Part shown: one piece after another, positions 45,539-56,106 of the stretch
How the letters are laid out: each line of letters begins with the position of its first letter
Numbering within the stretch: position 1 is the first letter of the stretch
From: Enterobacterales bacterium
GTDB taxonomy: Bacteria > Pseudomonadota > Gammaproteobacteria > Enterobacterales > Kangiellaceae
Direction of reading: 5' to 3'
Assembly (NCBI GenBank): GCA_030949565.1
Contig: JAUZSK010000005.1
Coordinates: forward strand, 62,001 to 126,000
Length of the DNA: 64,000 nt
The notes under the pieces: generated by a model
What the model was told of the DNA's origin: nothing
What the model saw: only the letters and a program-made list of their open reading frames with translations
Database searches by the model: none
Program-made: the position numbers and the translations under genes

Positions 45539-46405
45539 ATGACAACATTTGATACTAAAGCCTTCTTTGAACCCAATACATTTACTGTCACCTATTTAAT
45601 CAGTGATAAGCAAACTAAACAGGCTGCTATTATTGATGCTGTTTTGGATTTTAGTGCCAAATCCGGTACTACATCGACAAAATCAGCCGATCAAATTATT
45701 GATTATATTAACGACAATGGGCCAAAACTCAAGTGGATATTTGAATCCCACGCCCATGCCGACCATCTATCTGCGGCCCCTCATTTAAAGAAAGCCCTAG
45801 GTGGTCAAACAGCCATAGGTGCTGAAATATCTCAGGTTCAGGAGACTTTTAAGAAAATATTCAACCTTGAAAAAGAGTTTTTAGTGGACGGTAGTCAATT
45901 CGACAAACTGCTTAACGAAGGTGATACTCTCGATCTTGGAAACACAAGCATAAAAGTGCTACATACACCAGGACACACACCTGCCTGTGTCAGTTATCTG
46001 TTAGAGGATACAATTTTTGTCGGAGATACCCTTTTTATGCCCGATTTTGGTACCGCGAGAGCCGATTTTCCAGGTGGTGACGCAAAAACCCTCTATCAAT
46101 CAATAAAAAAGATCCTTTCATTGCCAGATCATACTAAAATATATGTGGGGCATGACTACCTAGCTCCAGGACGTGATAATTACGCTTGGGAATCCACGGT
46201 AGCACAACAGAAAGCCGAAAATATTCATGTAAAAGAACATACTAGCGAACAAGAGTTTGTAGAATACCGAACCAAAAGAGATTCGACACTTGAAGTGCCT
46301 GATCTTATTCTACCATCGGTACAGGTCAATATTAGAGCCGGTGATCTTCCTCCCCAAGAGGACAATGGAGTTTCCTATTTAAAGCTCCCTATTAATTTAT
46401 TATAA
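45539..46405 (+). CDS. Persulfide dioxygenase (ETHE1/Blh type)
   Basis: 288 residues, single MBL domain. Metal motif HAHADHLSA, then TPGHTPACVSY, VGDTLFMPDFGTARADFPGGDA and YVGHDY, as in the bacterial ETHE1-like enzymes of BigR operons. It would oxidise glutathione persulfide to sulfite in the cytoplasm. First gene of a plus-strand operon with a TauE exporter (10 bases later) and a DUF442 gene. In many genomes the DUF442 and dioxygenase parts are fused as Blh; here they are separate. Confidence 0.93.
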   Translation: MTTFDTKAFFEPNTFTVTYLISDKQTKQAAIIDAVLDFSAKSGTTSTKSADQIIDYINDNGPKLKWIFESHAHADHLSAAPHLKKALGGQTAIGAEISQVQETFKKIFNLEKEFLVDGSQFDKLLNEGDTLDLGNTSIKVLHTPGHTPACVSYLLEDTIFVGDTLFMPDFGTARADFPGGDAKTLYQSIKKILSLPDHTKIYVGHDYLAPGRDNYAWESTVAQQKAENIHVKEHTSEQEFVEYRTKRDSTLEVPDLILPSVQVNIRAGDLPPQEDNGVSYLKLPINLL

Positions 46406-46414
46406 GAGGCAATT

Positions 46415-47191
46415 ATGACTTTTAATATTTTTGCAATACTAGGTGCTTGTGCCATAGGCTTAAGTTTAGGCTTAATGGGTTCTGGTGGTTCTATTTTAAC
46501 TGTTCCAGTATTGGTTTATCTGGTGGATCAACCAGAAAAAATAGCCATCGCAGGATCACTAATCATCGTTGGCTCAATCGCTTTACTGGGTGCACTCCCC
46601 TACATTAAACAAAAGCAAGTTGATTGGAATACTGTTTGGTTATTCGGTATTCCTGGCATGATAGGTACCTACGGCGGCGCTTGGCTTTCAACCTATTTAA
46701 GCGGTTTAATGCAGCTCTCTATTTTTGCTGTGGTTATGCTTTTGGCAAGTTATTTTATGCTAAGACCACCCTCTAACTTAGAAGCAAAATCAGATCATGA
46801 GCGGCATCTGATAAAAATAGTTATCGATGGATTAATTGTTGGTATCATTACGGGGATTGTCGGTGTCGGTGGTGGCTTTCTTATCGTGCCTGCGCTTGTA
46901 TTACTGGGTGGTCTTACCATGCGAACCGCCATTGCATCAAGCCTTGTGATTATCGCCTTAAAATCATTTAGTGGATTTATTAAATATCTTGACGTACTCA
47001 AAGAATCGGGGCTTTCACTCGATTGGCACGTCATTTGGATTATGATATTGGTTGGCGGGCTAGGTAGCTTTATCGGAAACAAAATCGCTAACAAGGTGCC
47101 ACAAGATAAACTTAAAAAAATATTTGGTGTTTTTCTAATAATTATGGGAATATATATTTTAATTAAATCGATCCCAAAGCTTTTGGCATGA
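46415..47191 (+). CDS. TauE/SafE-family sulfite exporter-like membrane protein
   Basis: 258 residues with seven to eight hydrophobic segments, two-fold internal repeat with GxxGLxGSGGSIL at the N-terminus and GIVGVGGGFLIVPALVLLGGLTM in the middle, the two family signatures. Members export organosulfur anions or sulfite. Directly after the dioxygenase, whose product is sulfite, so a sulfite exporter is the natural reading (inference). Starts 10 bases after the dioxygenase stop. Confidence 0.9.
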   Translation: MTFNIFAILGACAIGLSLGLMGSGGSILTVPVLVYLVDQPEKIAIAGSLIIVGSIALLGALPYIKQKQVDWNTVWLFGIPGMIGTYGGAWLSTYLSGLMQLSIFAVVMLLASYFMLRPPSNLEAKSDHERHLIKIVIDGLIVGIITGIVGVGGGFLIVPALVLLGGLTMRTAIASSLVIIALKSFSGFIKYLDVLKESGLSLDWHVIWIMILVGGLGSFIGNKIANKVPQDKLKKIFGVFLIIMGIYILIKSIPKLLA

Positions 47192-47231
47192 TTTATCTTC
47201 ACCTTTAATGAATCAATAGAAAGAGAAACTA

Positions 47232-47657
47232 ATGAATAGAATTGAAATCAATTCCAATTTTTCGGTATCGGAACAAATCACTTTAGAAGATATCAAAAGT
47301 CTAAAGGCACTAGGGATTACAACCCTTATTTGTAACCGCCCAGATGGTGAAGAACCTAATCAACTAATGTGTTGTGAGATTAAAGCAGAAGCCGAAAAAC
47401 AAGGGATTCAATTCTTTCATATTCCGGTCGCTGGTCGAGAAATCCCACAACAAGCCTTTTTAGAATTTGTCAAAACCATCGACCAATCTACCGCTCCCGT
47501 TCATGCCTATTGTCGAACAGGAACACGCTCAGCAATTTTTTGGGCTTTGTCTGAAGCTAGAAATTGCACACCAGAGGCGGTGCTTAAAAATGCCAAAGCC
47601 GTTGGAATTGATCTAACGCCTGTCGCCGATCAACTGGCCAAGGTTGCTAATCTTTAA
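47232..47657 (+). CDS. DUF442/TIGR01244-family sulfurtransferase-like protein
   Basis: 141 residues. Typical start INSNFSVSEQITLEDIKSLKALGITTLICNRPDGEEPNQ and the Cys loop HAYCRTGTRSAIFWAL, which resembles both rhodanese and cysteine-based phosphatase loops. These proteins are the N-terminal half of Blh fusions and are linked to persulfide metabolism. Third gene of the operon, 40 bases after the exporter gene. A terminator follows. Confidence 0.88.
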   Translation: MNRIEINSNFSVSEQITLEDIKSLKALGITTLICNRPDGEEPNQLMCCEIKAEAEKQGIQFFHIPVAGREIPQQAFLEFVKTIDQSTAPVHAYCRTGTRSAIFWALSEARNCTPEAVLKNAKAVGIDLTPVADQLAKVANL

Positions 47658-47677
47658 CTAGTATTTTTCCGCAACGC

Positions 47678-47720
47678 AGAGCTTGCTCAGTGATTTGAGC
47701 AAGCTCTAAAATTTTATCCT
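47678..47720. terminator. Bidirectional terminator
   Basis: Perfect 12-bp stem AGAGCTTGCTCA / TGAGCAAGCTCT with a six-base loop, followed by AAAATTTTATC. It overlaps the stop codon of the convergent PqqB-like gene. Confidence 0.85.
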
Positions 47721-48725
47721 CATACCCTCTTTAGCAAAACGATATCCAGCTTTTAAAACGTCCGCCTGTGCCTCACTATTTTCAATAAGCAACGGGTTGC
47801 TATGGTTAAAATGGATAAAATGCACTTTCCTTTTATCTGCTTTGCTTAGACTTGAGAAATAGAGCATGCTTTCCTCAACAAAAGGGTGTGGAATCTCTGA
47901 CATATCACGATTTTTAATTTCGCCAGCAGCGTAAAAAGTCGCATCTAAAAGTGCATAGTCCACCTGCTCTATCAACGGTCGAACATCGGTTTTCCAGCGA
48001 CGCCACTTGTCAATATCGGGGATAAAAAGCAGGCTTTTATTGTTGTGCACTATTTTAAAACCAACCGTTTCAGAAAACTCATCTCGATGCGGTACAATAA
48101 AAGGTATCACAGCAACGCCATCCGCTATTTCAACGGCTTGATTATTCTGAATAGAATTGAGTTGAATATTTTTAAGCTTAACCAACTGACTCCACGGGCC
48201 ATTGTCGCTTAAAAATTGAATCATTCTAGGCATGGCGTAAACCGGAATATTGCTAGCGCCCTGCGCTTCACGTCCCAGGTGCATCAAACCCGTGTAGTGC
48301 CCCATATGCGCGTGGGTTAAAAAAATCCCTGCCAAATGATAGTTTCCAAACTGTCGATACACTTGATACAACTGCTGTTTAATATCAGGAGTGGCTTCGA
48401 ATAAATAAAAAGATTTGTGGCGGTGATCAACAAGCGCCAGCGAGGTCGCCATACGTCTTTTTGTCACATCTTCCCAGCCCGGCATACAATGTGGTTTATA
48501 ACAATTAATTTGCGGATATCCTGCGTCCTGCGCAACCCCTAAAATAAACACCTCCATTCGGCTAGACTGTATTATTTTCTGTGAAACAACTGATCGACTA
48601 ATGTTCGGATCGGCATACAATGGATGACTCATGCTTAAAAAGGTGGACAAAAATAGAATACAATAACCGAAACGACTCTGGCAGAAAGAAAAACCAAACC
48701 CGTTAACCCATCGCTGAAACCGCAT
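47706..48725 (-). CDS. PqqB-like metallo-beta-lactamase-fold protein, secreted
   Basis: 339 residues from ATG 48725, with AGAGGTGG upstream; the frame opens at GTG 48731. Signal peptide to about residue 40 (CILFLSTFLSMSHPLYA), then an MBL fold with VFILGVAQDAGYPQINCYKPHC, the metal site HAHMGHYTG and DATFY. The CYKPHC cysteine pair and the AQDAG motif are typical of PqqB and its relatives, but no other pqq gene is present and the signal peptide is unusual for PqqB. So a periplasmic hydrolase of unknown substrate is the safer call. Confidence 0.8.
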   Translation of the reverse strand: MRFQRWVNGFGFSFCQSRFGYCILFLSTFLSMSHPLYADPNISRSVVSQKIIQSSRMEVFILGVAQDAGYPQINCYKPHCMPGWEDVTKRRMATSLALVDHRHKSFYLFEATPDIKQQLYQVYRQFGNYHLAGIFLTHAHMGHYTGLMHLGREAQGASNIPVYAMPRMIQFLSDNGPWSQLVKLKNIQLNSIQNNQAVEIADGVAVIPFIVPHRDEFSETVGFKIVHNNKSLLFIPDIDKWRRWKTDVRPLIEQVDYALLDATFYAAGEIKNRDMSEIPHPFVEESMLYFSSLSKADKRKVHFIHFNHSNPLLIENSEAQADVLKAGYRFAKEGMRIKF

Positions 48726-48887
48726 AACCACCTCTTAAGACTCGTTTTACCCATAGACTGAATAAAGATTGTAACATTCTTTTCAATGGTGCATTATTTC
48801 CTAAAGTGCAAATCGAATCAGCTCCCTCTTTTTGGTTTGCTACCTATAGATTGTATGCTCACCAACCAAAAGGATAAAATCAATCTA

Positions 48888-49496
48888 ATGAAGCTCTATG
48901 ATACAAAACAAGCACCTAATCCCCGACGAGTTAGGATATTCTTGGCTGAAAAAGCGATTGAAGTCGAGTCTATCCAGATGGATCTTCAGGCCGGGGATAA
49001 TCTATCAAAAGATTATCTTAGCAAAAATCCCTTCTCTAAAGTCCCGATTCTAGAACTGGATGATGGAACCATCATTTCGGAAACTGTCGCTATCTGTCGT
49101 TATTTTGAAGAACTACAGCCCCAACCGGCACTTATGGGGAGTGATCCCTTACAAAAAGCTCACATAGAAATGTGGCAGCGACGCGCCGAGTTTCATTTTA
49201 TGTTTCCCGTGGGCATGGGGTTCCAGCATACTAGCGGATTTTTTAAAGATCGCATGACGCCAAGAGTCGACTTTGGTGAAGATTGTATTAAATCAGCCTA
49301 TCATTTTTTAAAACTGGCAGAAACTCATCTAGCGAGTAGCGCTTATCTCGCCAGTGACAGTTTTAGTATCGCTGATATCACTTTTTTCTGTGCTCTCGAA
49401 TTCGGCAAAGTGATTAACATTCGGCTGAGTGAAAAGCACCCCAATATAGAAAGATGGTACCAACAAATGAAACAACGCCCCTCTAGCCAAGCATAA
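48888..49496 (+). CDS. Glutathione S-transferase
   Basis: 202 residues from ATG 48888, where family alignment begins ([21 protein letters not shown]); the frame opens earlier at 48786. Thioredoxin-like N-terminal domain with [20 protein letters not shown] binding glutathione, then an all-helical domain with [14 protein letters not shown]. Catalytic residue probably the N-terminal Asn/Arg region; no clear Cys or Ser. A second GST follows after 35 bases. Location next to the sulfur island is suggestive, since glutathione is the acceptor for persulfide. Confidence 0.88.
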   Translation: MKLYDTKQAPNPRRVRIFLAEKAIEVESIQMDLQAGDNLSKDYLSKNPFSKVPILELDDGTIISETVAICRYFEELQPQPALMGSDPLQKAHIEMWQRRAEFHFMFPVGMGFQHTSGFFKDRMTPRVDFGEDCIKSAYHFLKLAETHLASSAYLASDSFSIADITFFCALEFGKVINIRLSEKHPNIERWYQQMKQRPSSQA

Positions 49497-49531
49497 CTAA
49501 AAATAGTGCCATCAACCCAAAAGGATTCATT

Positions 49532-50200
49532 ATGATCGATCTCTACACCGCCCCCACACCTAACGGCTGGAAAGCCTCTATTATGCTAGAAGAAACTGGC
49601 TTAGAATATGAGACTCACCTAGTCAATATCAGCCAAGGCGATCAACATAAAGAGGCCTATGTGGCAATTAATCCCAATGCTCGTATACCAACCATTGTCG
49701 ATAGAGATAACGACAATTTCTCAGTATTTGAATCTGGCGCAATCCTTATTTATTTAGCAGAGAAAACAGGGCAGCTGATGCCGACCGATGTTAAGGGCCG
49801 GTCTCGGGTCATCCAGTGGTTAATGTTTCAAATGGGTGGTGTCGGCCCCATGATGGGGCAAGCCAATGTATTCTTTCGTTATTTCCCAGAAAAAATTCCA
49901 GCCGCGATTAATCGCTATCAAACCGAGTCAAAAAGGCTTCTAACCGTTCTCAATGACCGCCTAGCAGAGCATCAATACCTTGCCGGAGACTACTCTATCG
50001 CCGACATAGCCAATTGGTCTTGGGCCAAAATTTATGCTTGGCCGGGCGTCGATATTAGCGACCTACCCCATCTAAAGCGGTGGATCGGTGAGCTCGCTGC
50101 ACGTCCTGCGGTAGAAAAAGGTATTAATGTACCGGCTCCGGTGGATAAAGAAGCGCTACTAAAAAGCGCTAGAAGTATTGTGACGGGTATAGAAGATTGA
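49532..50200 (+). CDS. Glutathione S-transferase, YfcG/YghU-like
   Basis: 222 residues. [21 protein letters not shown] is the N-terminus of the disulfide-bond-reductase (YfcG/YghU) class of GSTs; [13 protein letters not shown] and [16 protein letters not shown] form the glutathione site; the helical domain has [23 protein letters not shown] and YSIADIANW. Members reduce disulfides via glutathione. Ribosome binding site AAAAGGATT. Probably cotranscribed with the preceding GST gene. Confidence 0.9.
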   Translation: MIDLYTAPTPNGWKASIMLEETGLEYETHLVNISQGDQHKEAYVAINPNARIPTIVDRDNDNFSVFESGAILIYLAEKTGQLMPTDVKGRSRVIQWLMFQMGGVGPMMGQANVFFRYFPEKIPAAINRYQTESKRLLTVLNDRLAEHQYLAGDYSIADIANWSWAKIYAWPGVDISDLPHLKRWIGELAARPAVEKGINVPAPVDKEALLKSARSIVTGIED

Positions 50201-50303
50201 TTAATATGAAGACGCAGAATTGTACCTGCCTACTAGATCCAATTCGACTCAATTGCTATACTCAACGACTTGTTTTAATCCAACCATCGGAATTTGGTCA
50301 ACT

Positions 50304-51077
50304 ATGTCATTACTCAAAAAATATCTGCTTTTAATTGTCCTTAGCGGTTTCAGCCTTTCACCTCAGGCCACCACAATACAATTGGAAACAAACTTTGGCA
50401 ATATCGACATCAATCTTTACGATAATGGCACACCGAATACGGTGGCTAATTTCCTCACCTATATCAATTCGGGCGCTTATTCTCAGTCAATTGTACATCG
50501 TGCCGTACCAGGCTTTATTATTCAAGGTGGTGGGTTTTCTTATACAGGAACTTGGCCCGCTACAGCAATTGCGGCTAGCCCTTCAGTCGTTAACGAACCA
50601 GTTTACTCCAATGTTCGCGGCACTATCGCTATGGCAAAGATCGGTGGTCAGCCTGACAGCGCCACAAATCAGTGGTTTATAAATCTTGCAGATAACTCAG
50701 CCAATTTGGATGGTCAAAATGGTGGTTTTACGGTATTTGGTCAAGTGACCGCAGGTATGGAATTTGTTGACCAAATTTCAAGCCTCACACAATATAATAA
50801 GGGCGGTGCTTTTGCTAGCCTTCCAATGCAAAACTATGATGGTACTAGCACCCCTGATGCGACAAACTTAGTGATTATTAATAGCGTGCTAATTATCGAT
50901 GCCACAGTCGATACTGCCTCGGCTTTAGTCAAACCTCTCAATAGAACCAGTGTTGATGCACCGACATCTTCCTCTGGAGGCGGTTCAATGGGGCTGCTTT
51001 TATTGCCGCTTTTTTTATTACTTGGTTTTCGAAGAAAATATAAGGTTCTAGGCTCTAGGCTGGAAGCGTCATACTGA
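50304..51077 (+). CDS. Secreted cyclophilin peptidyl-prolyl isomerase with GlyGly-CTERM tail
   Basis: 257 residues from ATG 50304; the frame opens at TTG 50220 with no ribosome binding site. Signal peptide (LLLIVLSGFSLSPQA), then a bacterial cyclophilin domain: ETNFGNIDINLYDNGTPNTVANFLTYI, HRAVPGFIIQGGGF, and QWFINLADN. After a Ser/Thr linker comes the tripartite GlyGly-CTERM signal, SSSGGGSMGLLLLPLFLLL-GFRRK, expected to be cut by rhombosortase and attached to the surface. The last 12 residues beyond it are extra. Another GlyGly-CTERM protein is at 60590. Confidence 0.9.
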   Translation: MSLLKKYLLLIVLSGFSLSPQATTIQLETNFGNIDINLYDNGTPNTVANFLTYINSGAYSQSIVHRAVPGFIIQGGGFSYTGTWPATAIAASPSVVNEPVYSNVRGTIAMAKIGGQPDSATNQWFINLADNSANLDGQNGGFTVFGQVTAGMEFVDQISSLTQYNKGGAFASLPMQNYDGTSTPDATNLVIINSVLIIDATVDTASALVKPLNRTSVDAPTSSSGGGSMGLLLLPLFLLLGFRRKYKVLGSRLEASY

Positions 51078-51085
51078 TGAGCACT

Positions 51086-51991
51086 TTACTGATCATCTAA
51101 ATCTTTCCAGCCAACACTCCAAGGTGATGCCAGCCATTTCTTTGCGCGTTTTGCCAGAGATGGTTTTTGTTGCTTTTTAGTCGCTAATTGCTTGTTTATT
51201 TTACGTTTGATTGCCGCTGGCTGCTTTTTATGCACTAGATCTTGTTGTGGCGGTGGCTGCTGCTTTTGCTCTCTATCCTTTTCAGTTTCTAGCACCAGCG
51301 CTTCAAATACATTAGGAATATCACAAACTTTACCACCTTTATCAAGATGCTCTAAATTAACCCGCATGGCGAGTTTAACCGTCATCACTTCATGCTTCAT
51401 CTCTTTCGGTATACTCGGATTTTTGAGCAGTTCATCACTGTCTTTAACAATATTGATGATTTCTTTACGGATCTGTTTCACACATCCCCGCTCTTTCTTT
51501 TTTAATTCGCCAATATGCCCGGTAATCGATTCCTGAGGGATTGCCAGTTCAAATGGCGCAATATTTACGCCTCTTTTAATCAGTATATATCGTAATGCGA
51601 GGGCCGTTTGGGTACGACTCTTAAATTGGTCAATCGCTTCAAAATAGGCCTCAGCGGTTAGATTAGCGATCTGTTCATCTCGAATATCATTGGCATCTAG
51701 CTGTGCCATTACAAGTAATTGTTTTAGCGTCTTGCTGGTTACTTTTTCCACTGCTTCCAGACGTTTTAGCAGATCAGATACCGGTTGTTCGCCTAGACCA
51801 TCGGTTAATAGCTGGATATGCTTAACCAATTGTGGCGGATACTTCTGTGACGGTCTTGCTAGTACAGACAGCTCTTTTAGGCTCTGTTGCTGAGTCTCGA
51901 TACAACCAGCGATATTGATCAGGGTTTCAAGAGCACGCCTTTTTTGCGTGATCTGCTTGAACTGATTGGTTGTGTGTTTAATTTCAGGCAT
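51086..51991 (-). CDS. Cytoplasmic helical protein of unknown function
   Basis: 301 residues, no signal or membrane segment. Mostly helical with Leu-rich stretches at the N-terminus (RRALETLINIAGCIETQQQSLKELSVLA) and a very basic Lys/Gln/Pro-rich tail (after about 240: KKQPAAIKRKINKQLATKKQ) that could bind nucleic acid or anionic partners. No family recognised. It converges with the cyclophilin gene across 8 bases. Confidence 0.55.
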   Translation of the reverse strand: MPEIKHTTNQFKQITQKRRALETLINIAGCIETQQQSLKELSVLARPSQKYPPQLVKHIQLLTDGLGEQPVSDLLKRLEAVEKVTSKTLKQLLVMAQLDANDIRDEQIANLTAEAYFEAIDQFKSRTQTALALRYILIKRGVNIAPFELAIPQESITGHIGELKKKERGCVKQIRKEIINIVKDSDELLKNPSIPKEMKHEVMTVKLAMRVNLEHLDKGGKVCDIPNVFEALVLETEKDREQKQQPPPQQDLVHKKQPAAIKRKINKQLATKKQQKPSLAKRAKKWLASPWSVGWKDLDDQ

Positions 51992-52289
51992 AGGAATAGT
52001 TGAAATTGGAGGATTAATACATCTAATACTAGTTCATTTCCGTATAATTAGACGAATAAAAGACTATTTTTATATCAACAATTTTATTGACCACAAACCG
52101 CAACTGAATAATTCCGCTTGTCATCTGCAGATCTTATTGGATAGTTTTGTTAGCCGCTAAAAGTTGTTTTTATGTAAATATTCCCTAACTAGGGAGCCTA
52201 ACATTTTGCTAGACTGACCTTTATCGATTCTGTAGGTCCAGATTAAATGTCGTCTACTCGACCACATACAACTAAATCAAGGTGTTACC

Positions 52290-54448
52290 ATGAAGCTAAT
52301 TAAAACCGTTTCCTTTACACTAGCCGTCGCTGCTTTAATGAGTGGTTGTAATCAGACGGCTGATATAAAAAAATCCGATGCTGTAACCAGTAAAGATAAA
52401 ATAGAATATCCGATTACTGACAAAGGTACTCATCAGGACACCTATTTCGGTACTCAGGTAGCCGATCCTTACCGTTGGCTTGAAGATGATTTAAGTGAAA
52501 AAACGGGTGAGTGGGTGCGAGCACAAAACAAAACGACTCACGCATTTCTCAATAAGATTTCTATGCGCGACAGCATCAAACAAAAGCTTGCTAATAAATG
52601 GAACTATCAAAAAGTCGGCGCACCGTTTAAAGAAGGAAAGTATAGCTATTACCGAAAAAATGATGGTTTACAAAACCAGTATGTCATTTATCGCATTAAA
52701 GAGGATGCTAGCAAGAGGTCTTTTTAGATCCTAATCAATTTAGTCAAGATGGTACGACCTCATTATCGCAACTCAGTTTTTCAAAAGACGGATCAATTGC
52801 GGCTTATTCCATTTCAGAAGGTGGCAGCGATTGGCGAAAAATTATTATTATTGACGTAGAAAGTAAAAAACAATTAGAAGCACCTCTAATTGATATAAAA
52901 TTTTCTGGTATTTCTTGGATAGGAAATAAAGGCTTTTATTATTCAAGCTATGACAAGCCAAAAGGATCTGAACTTTCGGCTAAAACCGACCAGCATAAAG
53001 TTTATTTTCATCAACTTGGGCAAACTCAGTCGAAGGACAAACTCATCTTTGGTGGAACGGATAAGCAAAAACATCGATATATTGGTGCTGAAGTAACCGA
53101 AGATGATCATTATCTATTAATCAGCGGTGCAAATTCTACCTCCGGCAATGATCTCTATATTAAAGATCTGACTCAACCGAATGTGCCACTGATTAGCATT
53201 ATAGATAATTTTGATTCAGATACCTATCTGCTTGATAACCAAGGTTCTAAACTCTATTTGGTAACCAATCTTAATGCTCCGAATAAAAAAATCGTCACAG
53301 TCGATGCGGTTAATCCGACAGCCCAGCATTGGAAAGATCTGGTCGCTGAAACAGAGCATGTGCTTAGCCCTTCTACCGGCGGTGGTTTTATATTTGCTGA
53401 ATACATGGTGGATGCAATTTCAAAGGTTTTTCAATATGACTATCAAGGTCAAATGATCCAAGAAATCAATTTACCCGGCGTCGGAAGTGCGTCCAGTCTA
53501 AGTGGTAAGAAAACCGATAAAACTCTGTATTATTCTTTTACCAACTATATTACACCCGGTAATATTTATCGCTTTGATGTTGAAAAAAGACAATCAAACC
53601 TCTATCGAAAATCCGGCGCTAAATTTAATCCACAGGATTTTGTTTCAAAACAGGTATTTTACACCTCTAAAGACGGTACAAAAATACCAATGATTATTTC
53701 TCACAAGAAAGGCATTAAACTGGATGGAAACAATCCAACATTACTCTACGGATACGGTGGTTTTAATATCAGTTTAACGCCTTACTTTAGCATCGCCAAT
53801 GCGGTCTGGATGGAAATGGGCGGTGTTTATGCCGTACCTAATATTCGCGGTGGTGGTGAATATGGTCAAAATTGGCACAATGCCGGTGTACAAATGAAAA
53901 AACAAAATGTATTTGATGACTTTATCGCGGCTGCAGAATATTTGATAGCTAAAAAATATACTACAAGTGATTTGCTCGCCATCCGAGGCGGTTCCAACGG
54001 TGGCTTATTAGTCGGTGCGGTAATGACACAAAGACCCGAGCTGATGAAGGTCGCACTGCCAGCGGTTGGTGTACTCGATATGCTACGCTACCATACCTTT
54101 ACTGCTGGCGCAGGCTGGGCTTATGACTATGGAAAGTCTGAACAGAGCAAAGAAATGTTTGAATATCTACTGGGCTATTCTCCGGTCCACAATGTAAAAG
54201 CTGGCACTCACTACCCAGCAACCTTGATCACCACCGGCGACCATGATGATCGTGTGGTTCCGGCTCATTCATTTAAGTTTGCCGCCGAATTACAAGCTAA
54301 GCAAGCGGGTGATGCGCCGGTATTAATTCGAATCGAAACCAAGGCCGGCCACGGTGCAGGAACTCCTGTATCCAAAATTATTGATCAATATGCCGATCTA
54401 TTTGCTTTTACCCTTTATAATATGGGGCTAGAGCCTAAAGAACAATAA
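52290..54448 (+). pseudogene. Prolyl oligopeptidase (S9A), lipoprotein, frame-shifted
   Basis: The first frame (52290-52727) has a lipoprotein signal (ALMSGC) and the start of the propeller domain (IEYPITDKGTHQDTYFGTQV and DPYRWLEDD). It stops at TAG 52725. Adding one A to the AA at 52714-52715 continues [13 protein letters not shown] and reads through to 54448. The catalytic domain shows [12 protein letters not shown], the Ser in [11 protein letters not shown], Asp in [11 protein letters not shown] and His in KAGHGAGTP. Joined length is about 720 residues, normal for the family. It would cleave proline-containing peptides in the periplasm. Confidence 0.9.
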
Positions 54449-54465
54449 AATTTCGGCCCTAAATA

Positions 54466-54508
54466 GCGTCGTTACGAGAAGCGTAGCGGCGCGGTAATTC
54501 GAGATTAC
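54466..54508 (+). repeat. Dispersed repeat, GCGAGAAGCGTAGCGGCG type
   Basis: A diverged copy of the 54639-54714 element and of 5119-5151, lying just after the prolyl oligopeptidase gene, ending in an inverted GGTAAT...ATTACC hairpin. Confidence 0.5.
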
Positions 54509-54638
54509 CCTCCTCTTAAACCACTCATAATTTCTCTCCTTGAAAAGGGGTAGAGACTAAATAAAAAGCAGCAACTGTTTTCATTTTTGATTGCTGGTTT
54601 GGACTAAATCACAAAGGCACTAGAACAGGATAGGAGCC

Positions 54639-54714
54639 GTCATTGCGAGCGAAGCGCGGCAATCTAATTTCTCGGCTAAGTGATTGCCACGTCGCTATGC
54701 TCCTCGCAATGAAC
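54639..54714. repeat. Inverted-repeat element, CATTGCGAG...GGCAATC type
   Basis: Two facing copies, CGTCATTGCGAGCGAAGCG (54639-54657) with GGCAATC, and TGATTGCCACGTCGCTATG with TCCTCGCAATG (54681-54711), form an imperfect hairpin. This element type is common as small intergenic repeats in proteobacterial genomes. Confidence 0.6.
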
Positions 54715-54741
54715 TGTTCTATCAGCCCTTTCGCCCTTTCG

Positions 54742-55012
54742 GGGTCGGACCTCAGCAGCTATATGTTTTTATTACCTTTAGTCATAATTAATTGCTGTTT
54801 TTAGCACTTAAACACCCCTTTTAGCTATCAAAAAAGGCAGCTGTAAGCGCCAATTGGATCTTTTACAACACAATCATCATCCACTAAATGGATTGCTTCC
54901 TTCTTCCTTAAAGTAATGAAAAAGGGTCCAAAAACAGCCCTTTAAGCCCATATTAGGCCCTTATTTTAACACTTTATTATTTACATTCAATTAGTTACTG
55001 AGGTCCGACCCT
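54742..55012. repeat. Possible miniature element bounded by 14-bp inverted repeats
   Basis: GGGTCGGACCTCAG (54742-54755) and CTGAGGTCCGACCC (54999-55012) are exact inverted copies bordering 271 bases with no open frame. The inside is AT-rich. A non-autonomous mobile element is the simplest reading; no target duplication is evident. Confidence 0.45.
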
Positions 55013-55073
55013 GAATACCCTGAATACTGAATGGCTTCTACTCTAATGGGGGCAGACACCGATCCATATTCGT

Positions 55074-55890
<817 letters not shown>

Positions 55891-56106
55891 CTATTTGTAC
55901 GTATTTAAATTGTACGCCAACTTATAAGATTATTCAATCTGTATGAATTCAGTAAAGCGATCAACCCAGCTTGCTGTGCGAGATATCTCCAAGATGGCTG
56001 TAAACACCACCGACCAGCCTAATAGCGCTTTATAAAGCAATCAATGCAGGGTAAAATTACTTTTATTGTTTAAAAAATATAAAAACATTCTTTTAGGACG
56101 CCAAAT

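Larger units (their letters stand above)
54449..55073. other. Repeat-filled intergenic region
   Basis: About 620 bases without any gene, holding two CATTGCGAG-type repeats, the 271-base inverted-repeat element and a short direct duplication of CCTGAATAC near 55018. It separates the peptidase gene from the toxin-antitoxin pair. Confidence 0.5.

Noticed and set aside
46795-47202. Long minus-strand frame opposite the TauE/SafE gene
   Set aside because: It is the antisense shadow of a strongly conserved membrane protein gene.
47706-48725. True PQQ biosynthesis protein PqqB
   Set aside because: The fold and AQDAG motif match, but it has a signal peptide and no other pqq gene is near, so the specific name was not used.
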